A DNA stretch of 64,000 nucleotides. Source: Streptomyces zagrosensis (GTDB taxonomy: Bacteria; Actinomycetota; Actinomycetes; Streptomycetales; Streptomycetaceae). The notes below the pieces were generated by a model, which was not told the origin of the DNA, searched no databases, and was given only the letters and a program-made list of their open reading frames with translations. Below, one piece after another: positions 7,779 to 17,700 of the stretch; the first letter of the stretch is position 1; the number at the start of each line of letters is the position of its first letter. Location: positions 186,001-250,000 of the forward strand of contig NZ_JACHJL010000002.1 in the NCBI RefSeq assembly GCF_014203645.1, written 5' to 3'. A program made the position numbers and the translations under genes.

Positions 7779-10379
7779 ATGGCTGAAGAACAGCAGGCAG
7801 CTGGCGCACCCGAGGCCGCGGCCCCGAAGGCGGCCGATGGCCCCTCCCCCGAGGCCGATCCCAAGGCCAAGGGCCGCGACAGGGACGGCAACAGGGATCG
7901 GGGCAAGGAGCGGGACCGCGAGCGCGACGGTAAGGGCCACGGGCCCGAGGGCGGGGCGGATGCCGATGGCGCCGCCGACAGCGAGGCAGCGGAGCAAGAG
8001 CGGGAACGGGAGCGTGCCGCGGGGCGGTTCAAGGAGCACACCCGTGATCCGCTCGCCGGGGAAGAGAGCGAGGACGGGCCCACCGATCTCGCCGCTGCTT
8101 CGCGGACTCGCCGTGCCACCCGGTTGTTGTTCGACACCGGCCGGGATTTGAACAGCTTCGACCGTTCGTACATCCAAAGCGCCCATATCGGCGACATTCA
8201 TCTGCGGATGGATGCCCGCCAGTCCTCCGCGGGGATGCGTAGCGGGCCCGTGCCGGATGAAGAGTTACGCAGACTGCGCCGGGTTCACGTGGAGCCCGAT
8301 GGGTATGTGCGGCTGCGCAACGCTCTCAGTGCCCGACGGCTGCTGGTCCTTGGGGCCGCACCCGGTACGGGACGTACCAGCACCGCGCTCTCCCTCCTCG
8401 ACGAGGTCACCACCGGCGCGCTGGGTGGCGCGCAGCCCGAACCCGCGGCCGGCCCCCGGGTGTTGCGGGTCGATCCGGACGGTGGCGTACGGCAGTTGGC
8501 CGATTCGCTGGTCGGCGCGTCGAACGGCGAGGGCGCGGAGAATCGGCGCGCCACCGGGTATGTGCTGGAACTCTCCCTCACTCGGCCAGGCGCGCTGCCG
8601 CCGGACGCGATGGACCTGGACCGGTTGGCCGCCGCCCTGGATGAGCACGAGGGGTTCGCGGTGATCGTCGTAGCGGTCGGTTCGGCGGCGAATCCACTGC
8701 TGGCTGGCCGGTACGGCATGCTCTGCCCGCCTGCGCCCACCGAGGCGCTGCTCGCTACCCGGTTGCGCGAGCGGCTGGAGGACCATGTCGCCGCCGCCGC
8801 GTCCGACGCACCAGATGACGCCCCCCAGCTGGCGGACCTGCTCAACCGCGCAGAGGAGTTGGCGAGTCGGGGGGCGGTCAGCGAAGCGGTTGGTTTGAAG
8901 GACCTGCGTCCCACCGAGGCCGAGGTACTCGCGTCGCTGCTGGCCGGGCATCTGTTGGAGGACGTGTCCTACGAGGAGTTGCTGGCCGGTTGTCGCAGCC
9001 TGGCCGCGGGTCAGGCCCAGGAGTGGTTCGCCGGCGTGGATCGGGTGCTGGTTGCGCCCTCTTTCGAACCGGAGGGGAATACGGCCCGGCCGGGTACCGC
9101 GGCCCTGTTCCATCCGGTGGCGTTTCGCATCGCGCTGGCCGTACTCGGTGGAGCGTCGCATAGCGCTGTGGCCGCCGCCGCTCACCTGCTGACCTGGGAA
9201 CTGTCCGTACAGAGCGACCCGGACAACACTCCGGCGCGCCCGTTGTTCTGTGATGACCCGGAGTCCGATTTGGCGCTGTCGCGTGCCGAACTCACCGATG
9301 GCCGGGTTGATGTGGCCGGCGCCGAGGTGGCCGCCCAACTGATCTGGTACCGGGGTTCCGCCCTGCCCGGCGCGGTGTTGACCGAGGTGTGGGATCGGCA
9401 CTTCCCCGTGCGCGCGCCGGTCGTGCGCTGGCTGCGGCTGTTGGCGGACGACTTCCGTCCCCAGGTGTGGATGCGGGCCGCGGTGGCCGCCGGGGAGTTG
9501 TGCGTACGGGACTTCGATCACGGTTACGCGGAGCTGATCCGGCCGCTCGCGGAGGCGTCCACCCAACGCCGAAGGATCTTCGCGGCCACCACGATGGACC
9601 AGGCGGCGAGCTACGCCTCACACCGTCAGGCGGTGCGCAAGCTGGTCGGCGACTGGAGCAGGCACGGGACGAGGTCCTTGCGCTGGACCGCCGCGATGGC
9701 ACTGGGGTACGGGAACTGCGCGGCCACGACCGACGACACCCTGGACGCCCTGGCCCGAATCGGGGTGCGCGACGACGGGGACCAGCTTGCGGTTGCCTCG
9801 TTCAACGTCGTACGGCTGCTGGCCCTTCCGGACAGCATGCGGGTGCTACGGCGGATGGCCAAGTGGACTCGGCACAAGCAAGAGGCGTATCAGGACCTGG
9901 GATTGGTAGCCACCGTTCGACTGGCCGTGACCGATGTGGACGAGGTGTTGGGCGACGAGCCCGGCTCCGCGCTCGGGGACCGCGGCGACTGGCCACTGCC
10001 CCTCGCCCTCGCGGCCACGCGGCCCGAACTCGTGGGCCCCCTGGCCGACTTGATGTGGACCGCGCTGAACACGCCGCGGTCCAGGGAAGTGGCCACGGAC
10101 GCGCTGGAGACGTTGCTGCGCTCCGCCGTCCGCAAGAACGGCGCGGAGTGGACGCGGCCTGGCGTGGCAGCGCTGTTGCCCGCGCTGGCGGCCGAGGAGG
10201 CCGACCGACGCCGCCTCGACTGGCTGCTGCGCCGCATGATGAACGATCCGGAAGATCCGCTTCCGGACGCGCAGGCGCGCTCCTTGTGGTGGCTCGCCGT
10301 ACCGCGCCAGGACCGGACGAATGAGCGGGACGAGCGGGATAAGCGGGATGAACGGAACGAGCGAGACGAGCGGGGCTGA
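7779..10379 (+). CDS. P-loop ATPase with helical-repeat C-terminus (STAND/AAA-like), conflict-cluster core
   Basis: An 866-residue protein of no named family that I can recognise with certainty. Residues 1-110 are extremely charged (R-D-R-D, E-R-E-R runs). At about 124-140 a short segment S-Y-I-Q-S-A-H-I-G-D-I-H resembles amyloid-type signalling motifs and matches the tail of the preceding protein. A P-loop G192-A-A-P-G-T-G-R-T (Arg in place of the usual Lys) starts an NTPase region. Residues 500-860 are all-helical with repeated hydrophobic patterns suggesting a HEAT-like solenoid. The C-terminus ends in R-D-E-R repeats. ATG at 7779 sits nine bases after GGAAGGG, six bases past the previous stop. 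Role as sensor or oligomerising hub is inferred. Confidence 0.6.
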   Translation: MAEEQQAAGAPEAAAPKAADGPSPEADPKAKGRDRDGNRDRGKERDRERDGKGHGPEGGADADGAADSEAAEQERERERAAGRFKEHTRDPLAGEESEDGPTDLAAASRTRRATRLLFDTGRDLNSFDRSYIQSAHIGDIHLRMDARQSSAGMRSGPVPDEELRRLRRVHVEPDGYVRLRNALSARRLLVLGAAPGTGRTSTALSLLDEVTTGALGGAQPEPAAGPRVLRVDPDGGVRQLADSLVGASNGEGAENRRATGYVLELSLTRPGALPPDAMDLDRLAAALDEHEGFAVIVVAVGSAANPLLAGRYGMLCPPAPTEALLATRLRERLEDHVAAAASDAPDDAPQLADLLNRAEELASRGAVSEAVGLKDLRPTEAEVLASLLAGHLLEDVSYEELLAGCRSLAAGQAQEWFAGVDRVLVAPSFEPEGNTARPGTAALFHPVAFRIALAVLGGASHSAVAAAAHLLTWELSVQSDPDNTPARPLFCDDPESDLALSRAELTDGRVDVAGAEVAAQLIWYRGSALPGAVLTEVWDRHFPVRAPVVRWLRLLADDFRPQVWMRAAVAAGELCVRDFDHGYAELIRPLAEASTQRRRIFAATTMDQAASYASHRQAVRKLVGDWSRHGTRSLRWTAAMALGYGNCAATTDDTLDALARIGVRDDGDQLAVASFNVVRLLALPDSMRVLRRMAKWTRHKQEAYQDLGLVATVRLAVTDVDEVLGDEPGSALGDRGDWPLPLALAATRPELVGPLADLMWTALNTPRSREVATDALETLLRSAVRKNGAEWTRPGVAALLPALAAEEADRRRLDWLLRRMMNDPEDPLPDAQARSLWWLAVPRQDRTNERDERDKRDERNERDERG

Positions 10380-10440
10380 CGGAAGCAAGCAGGGCTTACG
10401 GAATCAAAGGGGCCAGCACGTGCCGGAGAGGCCAACAAGG

Positions 10441-10530
10441 CCACAGGGACCAGCAGGACCAGCAGGACCAGCGAGCGCAGTAGGACCAGTGAGCCCAGTA
10501 GCACCAGAGCAACCAGTGGGACCAGAAGGG
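10441..10530 (+). repeat. GGACCAG-rich low-complexity spacer between two cluster genes
   Basis: The 165-base gap between the ATPase stop and the next start contains repeated CAGGACCAGCA / GGACCAGT words. Read in one frame they give a collagen-like Gly-Pro-Ala series, but that frame has no clear ribosome site and overlaps the next start, so I treat it as a repeat rather than a gene. Confidence 0.55.
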
Positions 10531-10544
10531 TCAGGGGGAAAGAC

Positions 10545-11609
10545 ATGGATAGGGACGAGGGCGTGGCGGTGAACGAAGGCACGGTTGGTTCGGGGGCGCC
10601 GGCGGGCCCGTACCTGGGGGATTACACGCCGACCGGCCCCTTTCGGCTCACGAGCGCCCGGACGGCTTCGGTGCTGTTCTACCGGAACGGCGGCTACAGC
10701 GTGGCCACCGTCTCCGGCACCCAGCACTTCGACAAGCCGATGCTGGGTCGCCCGTACACCGTCTGCGAGATCGCGCTCGGCACCTTCGAGACGACGCTCC
10801 ACATGGAGCTGCCGGCCGCGGGCGGCACAACGTTCTTCAAGGCCGAGGTGGACATTCACTGGAATGTCACCAACCCGCACCTGGTCGCCACCGAGGTCGT
10901 GACCGATATCGCCGGGCGACTCACCGCCCCGACGCTGGAGCGCCTACGTGAGGTATCCGCCGAGTTCCGGGTGAACGAGGCAGAGCAGGCCGACCGCGCC
11001 ATCACCCGGCAGTGCGCCAGCGGGCGTTGGGACGATCTGGGGGCCGACCTTGGCCTGCGGGTCAGGTTGTACGTGCGGCTGCGCGTGGACGATCGAACGA
11101 TCCAGCACATGGACGGCATCCGGGATGCGCGGGCATCGGCCGAGGTGACCCAGGTGCATCAGGGCATGTTCCGCACCATGTTGCAGGGCAACGAGCTGGA
11201 CCGGCTCAGTTACATGCTGGCGGCCGACCCGGAGGCGGCGAAGGACTTCCTGGAGAAGGTCCGGCAGGAGGGCAGGCAGGACGAGAAGGAGCGCATCGAT
11301 CGGCTCTTCGCCATGGTCGCCAGCGGTCAGATCCAGTCCAACGACGTGGAGGCGCAGGCGTTGAGTCTGCTCAACCAGGGCCGTCAGCACGTCCGGGGGC
11401 CCATCGGTCCGCTGCCGGCCCACCGGGAGCGCCCCCAACTGGAGCCGTCCGCGGACGAACCCTTCACTCCCGATTGGGTCGAGGACGAGCCGCCGCCACC
11501 CGCGCGGCGCCGGCCCTACCCGCCACCGGGCAAGGACGACACACCGCAGCCGCCGCGACGCCGAAGCCGCAGGCCGGACGACGGATGGGCGTGGGCGGAG
11601 GGGGACTAA
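10545..11609 (+). CDS. SPFH/band-7-like protein
   Basis: A 354-residue soluble protein. The N-terminal 220 residues read like an SPFH/band-7 fold: a G-P-F-R-L entry, V-L-F-Y-R-N-G-G-Y-S-V-A-T-V-S-G-T-Q, then F-F-K-A-E-V-D-I-H-W-N-V-T-N-P, the strand that precedes dimer-type contacts in this superfamily, followed by a charged helical region (E-K-V-R-Q-E-G-R-Q-D-E-K-E-R). The last 80 residues are Pro/Arg-rich and disordered. SPFH proteins organise membrane complexes, which would fit a scaffold role for the neighbouring membrane effectors. ATG at 10545 follows AGGGGGAAAG. Its stop overlaps the next start (TAATG). Family assignment is from pattern, not full alignment. Confidence 0.55.
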   Translation: MDRDEGVAVNEGTVGSGAPAGPYLGDYTPTGPFRLTSARTASVLFYRNGGYSVATVSGTQHFDKPMLGRPYTVCEIALGTFETTLHMELPAAGGTTFFKAEVDIHWNVTNPHLVATEVVTDIAGRLTAPTLERLREVSAEFRVNEAEQADRAITRQCASGRWDDLGADLGLRVRLYVRLRVDDRTIQHMDGIRDARASAEVTQVHQGMFRTMLQGNELDRLSYMLAADPEAAKDFLEKVRQEGRQDEKERIDRLFAMVASGQIQSNDVEAQALSLLNQGRQHVRGPIGPLPAHRERPQLEPSADEPFTPDWVEDEPPPPARRRPYPPPGKDDTPQPPRRRSRRPDDGWAWAEGD

Positions 11610-12160
11610 TGGCGGCGGACGGCGGAATCCGCACCTCTCCCGATCCGGTCAGGATCGTGCCGGACGGGGGTCAGCACGGCCTCGACCGGACGGGGGAGCG
11701 CATCGCCGAACGCCTGCTGAACACGGTCAGGGAGGATCTCGGCCGGGCCGACGCGAAGGCGGGCGTGCTGCTCTCCGGGGCGCTGGCGCTGCCCGCGTTC
11801 TTGATCGGGTGCCATGGCGCGCCCGACTGGTACGGGCCATCCGATGTGACGCTGCTGGTGGCGGGCGTGCTCTGGACGGTCGCTGTGGTCGCGTTGATCC
11901 GGGCCCTGATGCCGCGTACGGGCACGGTTCGCCGCCGGGACGCGGTGACGTTCTTCAACGATCTGTTGCCTCCCCTCGACCCCGTACGACTGTCCGCGAA
12001 GCTCGCCGAGGCCGGGCGTGATCCGGCCGGATGGCTGCTCATCCAGGCCGTGGACGTCAGCTCGATCCTGTCCGCCAAATACCGGGCCATCCGCTGGGGA
12101 ACGGGGGCGTTGGCCCCTTCGGCGGCGCTGGCGCTGGTCTGGAGCCTGACCGCGCGCTGA
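11609..12160 (+). CDS. Pycsar-effector-like transmembrane protein (PycTM type)
   Basis: A 183-residue protein resembling the membrane effectors of Pycsar anti-phage systems, which disrupt the inner membrane when a cyclic pyrimidine nucleotide is made. Visible: an N-terminal helix ending in the family hallmark A-D-A-K-A-G-V-L-L, a first membrane segment (about residues 53-70), a second (about 77-98), then a cytoplasmic helical part and a C-terminal Q-A-V-D-V-S-S-I-L-S-A-K-Y-R-x-x-R-W-G that matches the conserved tail, followed by a third hydrophobic segment. ATG at 11609 overlaps the previous stop (taATG) and follows GGAGGGGG. A cyclase-like gene four genes upstream is the obvious potential partner. 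Family call is strong by pattern; function here is inferred. Confidence 0.75.
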   Translation: MAADGGIRTSPDPVRIVPDGGQHGLDRTGERIAERLLNTVREDLGRADAKAGVLLSGALALPAFLIGCHGAPDWYGPSDVTLLVAGVLWTVAVVALIRALMPRTGTVRRRDAVTFFNDLLPPLDPVRLSAKLAEAGRDPAGWLLIQAVDVSSILSAKYRAIRWGTGALAPSAALALVWSLTAR

Positions 12161-12234
12161 CCCGCGGCCGGCCCGCGCCGCCGAGGTGGCGCGCCACTAC
12201 GCACACGACGCACTGATGACATGAGGGGACGGCC

Positions 12235-14565
12235 GTGGGAACAGTCAGGGGAAGACGGCGGACACGAAGGGTGTTGGCACGCCGCGTCGTGCTGTCCGTG
12301 CTGGGCGGCGCCGCGATACTGGCGTCCACGCTGGCACCCACCGACCCCGATCCGGTGCCGGCGGCGGCGTCCACGTCGGCGTTCTCAGCGGTCAACTACG
12401 CGATCGCCGTGGATGAGTCCGCGAGTTTGGCGCCCGAGGACATGAAGGCGGAGAAGGCCGCGGCTGCGCGGATCGCGCTGGGCGATGTGTCCTCGTCCTC
12501 GCATGTCACGGTCTTTGGTTTCGCCGCAGCCGAGTCCGACGATCAGCGTGCGGTGGACCCGGTGTGCCCGCGTACCACGCTGGACGCGGCGGGGCGGGAG
12601 TCGATCGGCGCGTGCGTGGACAAGCTGCGAAGCCGTAAGAAGGACGAGGGCACCGGAACGGACTTCCCGAGCGCGATACGGCAGGGCGTACACGACCTCA
12701 GCAGCGGCACCGATCCTTCGCAGCCCCGCGTGCTGTTCCTCCTCACCGATGGGGAGATGGACGTCACCGGCAGCCCCCAGTACGGGGACCCCGCGCACCG
12801 GGAGGCCGAGGGGGAGCGGCAGTTGGAGCGGGAACTGAAGAACGCCGCCGCCCAGGGTGTGCAGATTTGGCCGCTGGGTTTTGGGCCCGACCCGAACAAG
12901 GAGCAGCTGGACCGGATGGCCGCCGGCGGCTACCAAAAGGGCTGTGTCGCGCTGCCATCGGCCCGCCCGAAGGCCGACAAGGTGACCGGGGCGAAGGACG
13001 TCGGCGCGAAGCTGGAAAAGATCTTCGCCGCCGCCCACTGCCTGCGGTACGAGCAGGGCACGAGCAAGCGACCGCCCGCCACGTTGGAGATCGATATCTC
13101 GCCGCTGGCGACCGTGGGCAGCATCGTGGTGGACAAGAGCGACTCGAAGGTGACAGTCAGCTACCTGGACCCGACCGGCCACCAGGTCCCCACCACGGGC
13201 ACGTACAAGAAGTCGAAGTTCGAGCTGGCGGGCGCAGGCCACACCGTGGAGGCACTGAAGATCACCGATCCGGTGCCCGGCACCTGGAAGGTGAAGGTCG
13301 AAGCACCCGAGGGGCACCGCTCGTTGCCGGTGGGCGTCAGCGTGCTGTGGCAAGGCGAGTTGCGGGGCTCCATCACCATGGACCCGCCGTCGCCGCAGGC
13401 GGGGCAGAAGGCCACGGTGACGATGCGGCTGCAAACGCGCGAGGGCTACGAGATCAAGGACCCGCGCGACTATGCGGGGCTACGGGTGCGCAGCGAGTTG
13501 ACCGGGGATGGCTTCGCCCGACAGGCACTGCGCCTGACCGACGATGGGAAGGGGCCCGACCCGCAGCGCAGCGACGGCTCGTTCACCGGTTCCGTGCAGA
13601 TCCCCAAGGGCGCCGATGGGGCGCTGAAGGTGAGCGGCACGCTGACGGCCTCGGGCCTGAGCGCTGACACCCGTAGCGAGAACGGCCTGGTCGCGCCGGA
13701 CGTACTGCCCGTCACCACCGCACTTACCGGGCCCACGGCGGACGCTCACCCCGGCGCCACGGTCACCGGAAACCTGGCCGTCCACAACACCAGCAACACC
13801 CCGCACACCCTGCGGCTGTCCCTCAGTGACCTCCAGCCCGGGCTGCTCGCCATCACCCCGACCGAGCTCACGGTGCAGCCGGGCGAGTCCACGACCCACA
13901 AGGTGAGGTTCAAGGTCGCTCCGAAGAACGTGTTCGGCAGCCGCCTCGACGATGGGCTGCGGCTGGCCGGGACGGTCACGGTGGTGGACACCAGCGATGG
14001 CGACCGCACGCTGGTGCGGTCCCCGATCTCGGTGCCGGTGACGCCGGAGCCCGGGTTCTGGGACAGGTACTGGTGGGCGTTCGTGTCCGCCGCCGTGGTG
14101 CTCGTGGTGGCTGCCGTGGCCGTCGTCGCCTGGCTACGGCTACGTCGCAGCCGCCGGGACCCGTTCGGTCTGATGCTGCACCTGGTCACCGAGGAGGGGG
14201 AGGTCGTCAATGACCACCCGGCCGGACACGGCCACAAGCAGTGGTACGAGTTCGCCGTCGTCGAGCCCCACCGCAGCCCGCGCATCGAGCGGCGCAACCA
14301 CGGCCCGTTCGCCATCCAGCGCAACCCCGAGGGCGGTGCGATCGTGCGCAAGCGCGGTGCGGGGCGGACCAAACTGCCCGCGGGTGGCGCTGTGTTGCTC
14401 ACCGAGACGCTGAGTCTGTCGCTCGGCGATGAGACCCGCACCCCGAGGAACCGCCGCACCCGAAGCTCCCGGACCTCCCGGACCTCCCGAACCCGGGCCA
14501 CCACGGCGACCACCCCCGTGACCGGTGAGGGCGAGAGCGCAGGCACCTACGAGTCGTACCGGTGA
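12235..14565 (+). CDS. VWA-domain protein, exported with C-terminal membrane anchor
   Basis: A 776-residue protein. An N-terminal signal-anchor (basic R-R-R-T-R-R then hydrophobic residues 16-33) is followed by a von Willebrand A domain with the MIDAS D60-x-S62-x-S64 motif and a later L-L-T-D-G-E-M-D. Two or three Ig-like beta domains occupy about 265-600, as in VWA-CARF-like surface receptors. One membrane helix lies at about 612-636 followed by R-L-R-R-S-R-R, so the last 130 residues are cytosolic. The GTG at 12235 follows GAGGGG. VWA proteins are regular partners of AAA or GTPase systems in predicted conflict operons. Ligand unknown. Confidence 0.85.
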   Translation: MGTVRGRRRTRRVLARRVVLSVLGGAAILASTLAPTDPDPVPAAASTSAFSAVNYAIAVDESASLAPEDMKAEKAAAARIALGDVSSSSHVTVFGFAAAESDDQRAVDPVCPRTTLDAAGRESIGACVDKLRSRKKDEGTGTDFPSAIRQGVHDLSSGTDPSQPRVLFLLTDGEMDVTGSPQYGDPAHREAEGERQLERELKNAAAQGVQIWPLGFGPDPNKEQLDRMAAGGYQKGCVALPSARPKADKVTGAKDVGAKLEKIFAAAHCLRYEQGTSKRPPATLEIDISPLATVGSIVVDKSDSKVTVSYLDPTGHQVPTTGTYKKSKFELAGAGHTVEALKITDPVPGTWKVKVEAPEGHRSLPVGVSVLWQGELRGSITMDPPSPQAGQKATVTMRLQTREGYEIKDPRDYAGLRVRSELTGDGFARQALRLTDDGKGPDPQRSDGSFTGSVQIPKGADGALKVSGTLTASGLSADTRSENGLVAPDVLPVTTALTGPTADAHPGATVTGNLAVHNTSNTPHTLRLSLSDLQPGLLAITPTELTVQPGESTTHKVRFKVAPKNVFGSRLDDGLRLAGTVTVVDTSDGDRTLVRSPISVPVTPEPGFWDRYWWAFVSAAVVLVVAAVAVVAWLRLRRSRRDPFGLMLHLVTEEGEVVNDHPAGHGHKQWYEFAVVEPHRSPRIERRNHGPFAIQRNPEGGAIVRKRGAGRTKLPAGGAVLLTETLSLSLGDETRTPRNRRTRSSRTSRTSRTRATTATTPVTGEGESAGTYESYR

Positions 14566-14763
14566 CGCGTGGGGAGGAGCCGGCGCACCACCGCCGGCCC
14601 GCCCCGCGCGGCACCCTCACGCGCTGCCGCGCGCCTACGCGCCCCCACGCACGCGCACGCGCCGCGCCGCGCCACAAGGAATCCACGGACCCACGGACCC
14701 ACCGAGCTACCGAGCTACCGAGGAACACCGGCCGCCGATCCGGCCGGCAACGGGGAGGAACCC

Positions 14764-17700
14764 ATGAAAATCTTCCAGCCGATGCTCTTCGTCGGCCTGG
14801 GCGGCACCGGCGGCCTGGTCGGCTCCGAGCTGGAACGCAAGCTGCGCGCCGAGCTGTGCGGCCCGGACGGAGTCGCCCTCAGCAACCGGTTGAGCGGCCA
14901 CGCCCCCTACCAGCTGCCCGACTGTCTCCAGTTCGTGTACGCGGACTACAGCGAGTCCGACCTGCAACGACTGCCGCAGTTCAACGTGGACCCCTCGCTA
15001 CGCGCCGCGTACGCCCGCACCTCACGAGCCACCCACAACCTGCTGCCGAACTTCGACAGTTCGCCCGAGGTGACCAAGATGCTTCGGGCGAGCCTGCGCG
15101 AGGAGGTGGCCGACTGGCTGCCGCCGCGCATGGACGAGCCCAAGGTCACCCCGCTGCACAACGGTGCGGGCCAGTTGCCCACGGTCGGGCGCGCCGCCCT
15201 GTTCGCCACCCTGCGGCACAGCCTCGCGCCGGTCCTTGAGCCACTGCTCCAGGCCATCGACGCGATCGCCAAGTCGGCCGGTGAGCTGAGCGAACTCGGT
15301 GGCGGCAAGGTCAACGGGTGCGATGTGTTCGTCGCCTTCTCGGTGGCTGGCGGCACCGGCGCCGGAATCTTCATGGACTACCTCCATCTGATCAACTACG
15401 CCTTCCAACTGCGCCGTTTCGACGGGGTGAAGATCTACCCGCTGGTCGTCATGCCCTCCTCGTTCCCCTCGGCAGCCGGCGGCGGGCGCGAGGCGGACCT
15501 CAACGCGGCCCGCGCACTGGTCGATCTGTTCCGGATGGTGGACGGGCAAAACGCGCCGACGGAAGGCGCGGAGATCGGCGACCTCGACCATGACGCCGGA
15601 CTCGGCATCCGCTACCCGGGCACGACGACGATCCGGCTGCGGACCGGCATCTTGCCCACGGCGTTCCTGTTCAGCCCGACCGCGGGCATTCGCCAAGACG
15701 ACCTGCGCCGCTCCATCGTCTCCCTGGTGATGTCGCTGGTCGGCACCGAACTGGGTGACGGCCCATCCCGGGGCCGGACCATGGCGGCGGACGACGACTT
15801 CCAAACGTTCGCCGCCAGCTTCATCAACCGCGGGGTGCACCGCAGCGCCATGTCCCCCACCGGCATCGGCCGCCAGGGCGTGTCTACCAGCCTGGTGGCC
15901 TCGATGACCGCGCCGATGGACCAGCTCGCCGACCTGGTGGCCGGCCGGCTACTGCGGGAGGCGGTCACCGACCTCGCGGCGCAGCCGCGTACCGCGCTGC
16001 GGGACGACTCAGTACCGCTGGTACGCCAGTTGTTCGCCGACTCGCAACTCGAAGAGCTGTGGGAGCGCAAGCAGTTGCCCGTGCCCGAACCCGATCCGTT
16101 GCCGCGCGGCAGCCGGGCCATCGAGCAGGCGCTGGGCGAGCGGATCTCGGACATGCAGCGACTCCTGTCCGACCTCCAGTCCATCGCCGACCGCCAATGC
16201 GCCTCGATGGCCGAGCGGTTCGCCCCGCGCCCCGCCATCGACAAGCTCCTCCAGACCGTGGACCCCTTCCTCGCCGAACGCGTCGTCAAGGGCATCCCGA
16301 AGAGCGACGAACCCATCGCCCAACTGGGCTTCCTCGGCATGCTGAGCAGCCGCTCCGTCACTCCGCCGCGCCCGCCGGGGATGTCCGAACAGCCGCCAAA
16401 GGCCCCGCGGATCAGAGGCCGGCTGGCCGGCATGTCGCCGGCCCGCTGGGGCGACGCCGACGTACAGGCAGCCCTCCAAGAGCAAGACGCGTGGTACCGG
16501 TGGCGCAGCCGCGCCGTGTGGCACGAGGCGTGGCGCGACCAGCAGCAGCGTTGGCAGCCGCAGGCGGAATCGGCCGGCACCGACCTCGCCCGGCTGGTGA
16601 ACGCCTTCCTCAAACACTCCGAGCGAGAGCGCAAGATCTCCGCGCAAAAGGGCCTTGAACTGTACGAGGACCGCACCGGCATCTCGTATCTGCTGCCGCC
16701 GCAGCGCACCCTCAACCACTTCTACGAGGACCTGGTCACCCGACTGATCCGCCGAGAGGGGCTGCGCGAGAACGACGACGAGGCCACGCTGCTGTTGAAG
16801 CTGGTTGATGGGGACACCTGGCGCTCGGTGCACTCCATCAGCCGGCGCAACCCGGACAACGCGGTGGCGGTCGTCAAGGCCCAGTTGGAGGGGCGCATCA
16901 CACGGCTGTTCGCGGAGAGCGGCGAACGGCTTGAGGAGCGCCCGCTGCTGCCGTCCATGGGCACCTTGCTGGCCGCCGCCGCGGGGGATGCGGACGCCAC
17001 CGACCAGGTCAGCAAGGAAGCCCTTGACCTGTTCGGCCGCAAACTCACCGGGCTGCTGCCGGTGGGCTTCACCCCGGAGGGCACCGGCCCGCTACGCGCC
17101 CTGGTGACGCATCCGCGGGTGCAGGCCATCGAAGAGGTGCAGGAGTACCTCGGCAAGGCGCTTCGGCTGCCGTCCGACGCCAAGAACTCCGTGGAGTACC
17201 GGGGCGTGGAAAGCGACTCCATCACCGTGGTCCTCTTCCGCAGCGAAATGAGCCTCACCCAGGTGCCCGAGGCCCGCAAGGTGCTGCGCCAGTGGGCCAG
17301 GGCCAAGGAGTCCGAGCAGGCCCAGGACGTACTGCGCTGGCGTCAGCGGCTCGGCTTCCGCGATAGCTGGATGGTGAGCAGCGAGGAGGACCGCCGCGTC
17401 ATTTTGCACCGACTGCTGTGCTGCCTGTGGAACGGCCAGGTGGACGTGGTGGACGGGGACGTGTCGTCGCCGGGCCGGGTGCGGCTGCGGCTGTTCCCCG
17501 AGACGGGCGATCAGGTGCCCGGCGTCCGGCTGCGCCTTGGCGACTTCCCTGGCGGCGTGTCGAGTTGGGCGGAGTTGCTGCGCTCGTACGAACGCTGGAC
17601 CGTCCTGGATGACGAGCGGATCGTCGAGGACTACTGCCGCAAGTTGATGAACACCCAGCCGTTGGGCCTGGCCAGGAGTGGCAGCGCACCACACCCGTAC

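Noticed and set aside
8265..9566. A 433-codon minus-strand frame opposite the P-loop ATPase gene
   Set aside because: No family, no ribosome site; long antisense frames are usual in high-G+C DNA. The plus-strand gene has the domain evidence and coupling.
10321..10572. A collagen-like 83-codon gene in the cluster gap
   Set aside because: It begins inside the ATPase gene, runs over the next start codon and has no ribosome site; treated as a repeat.
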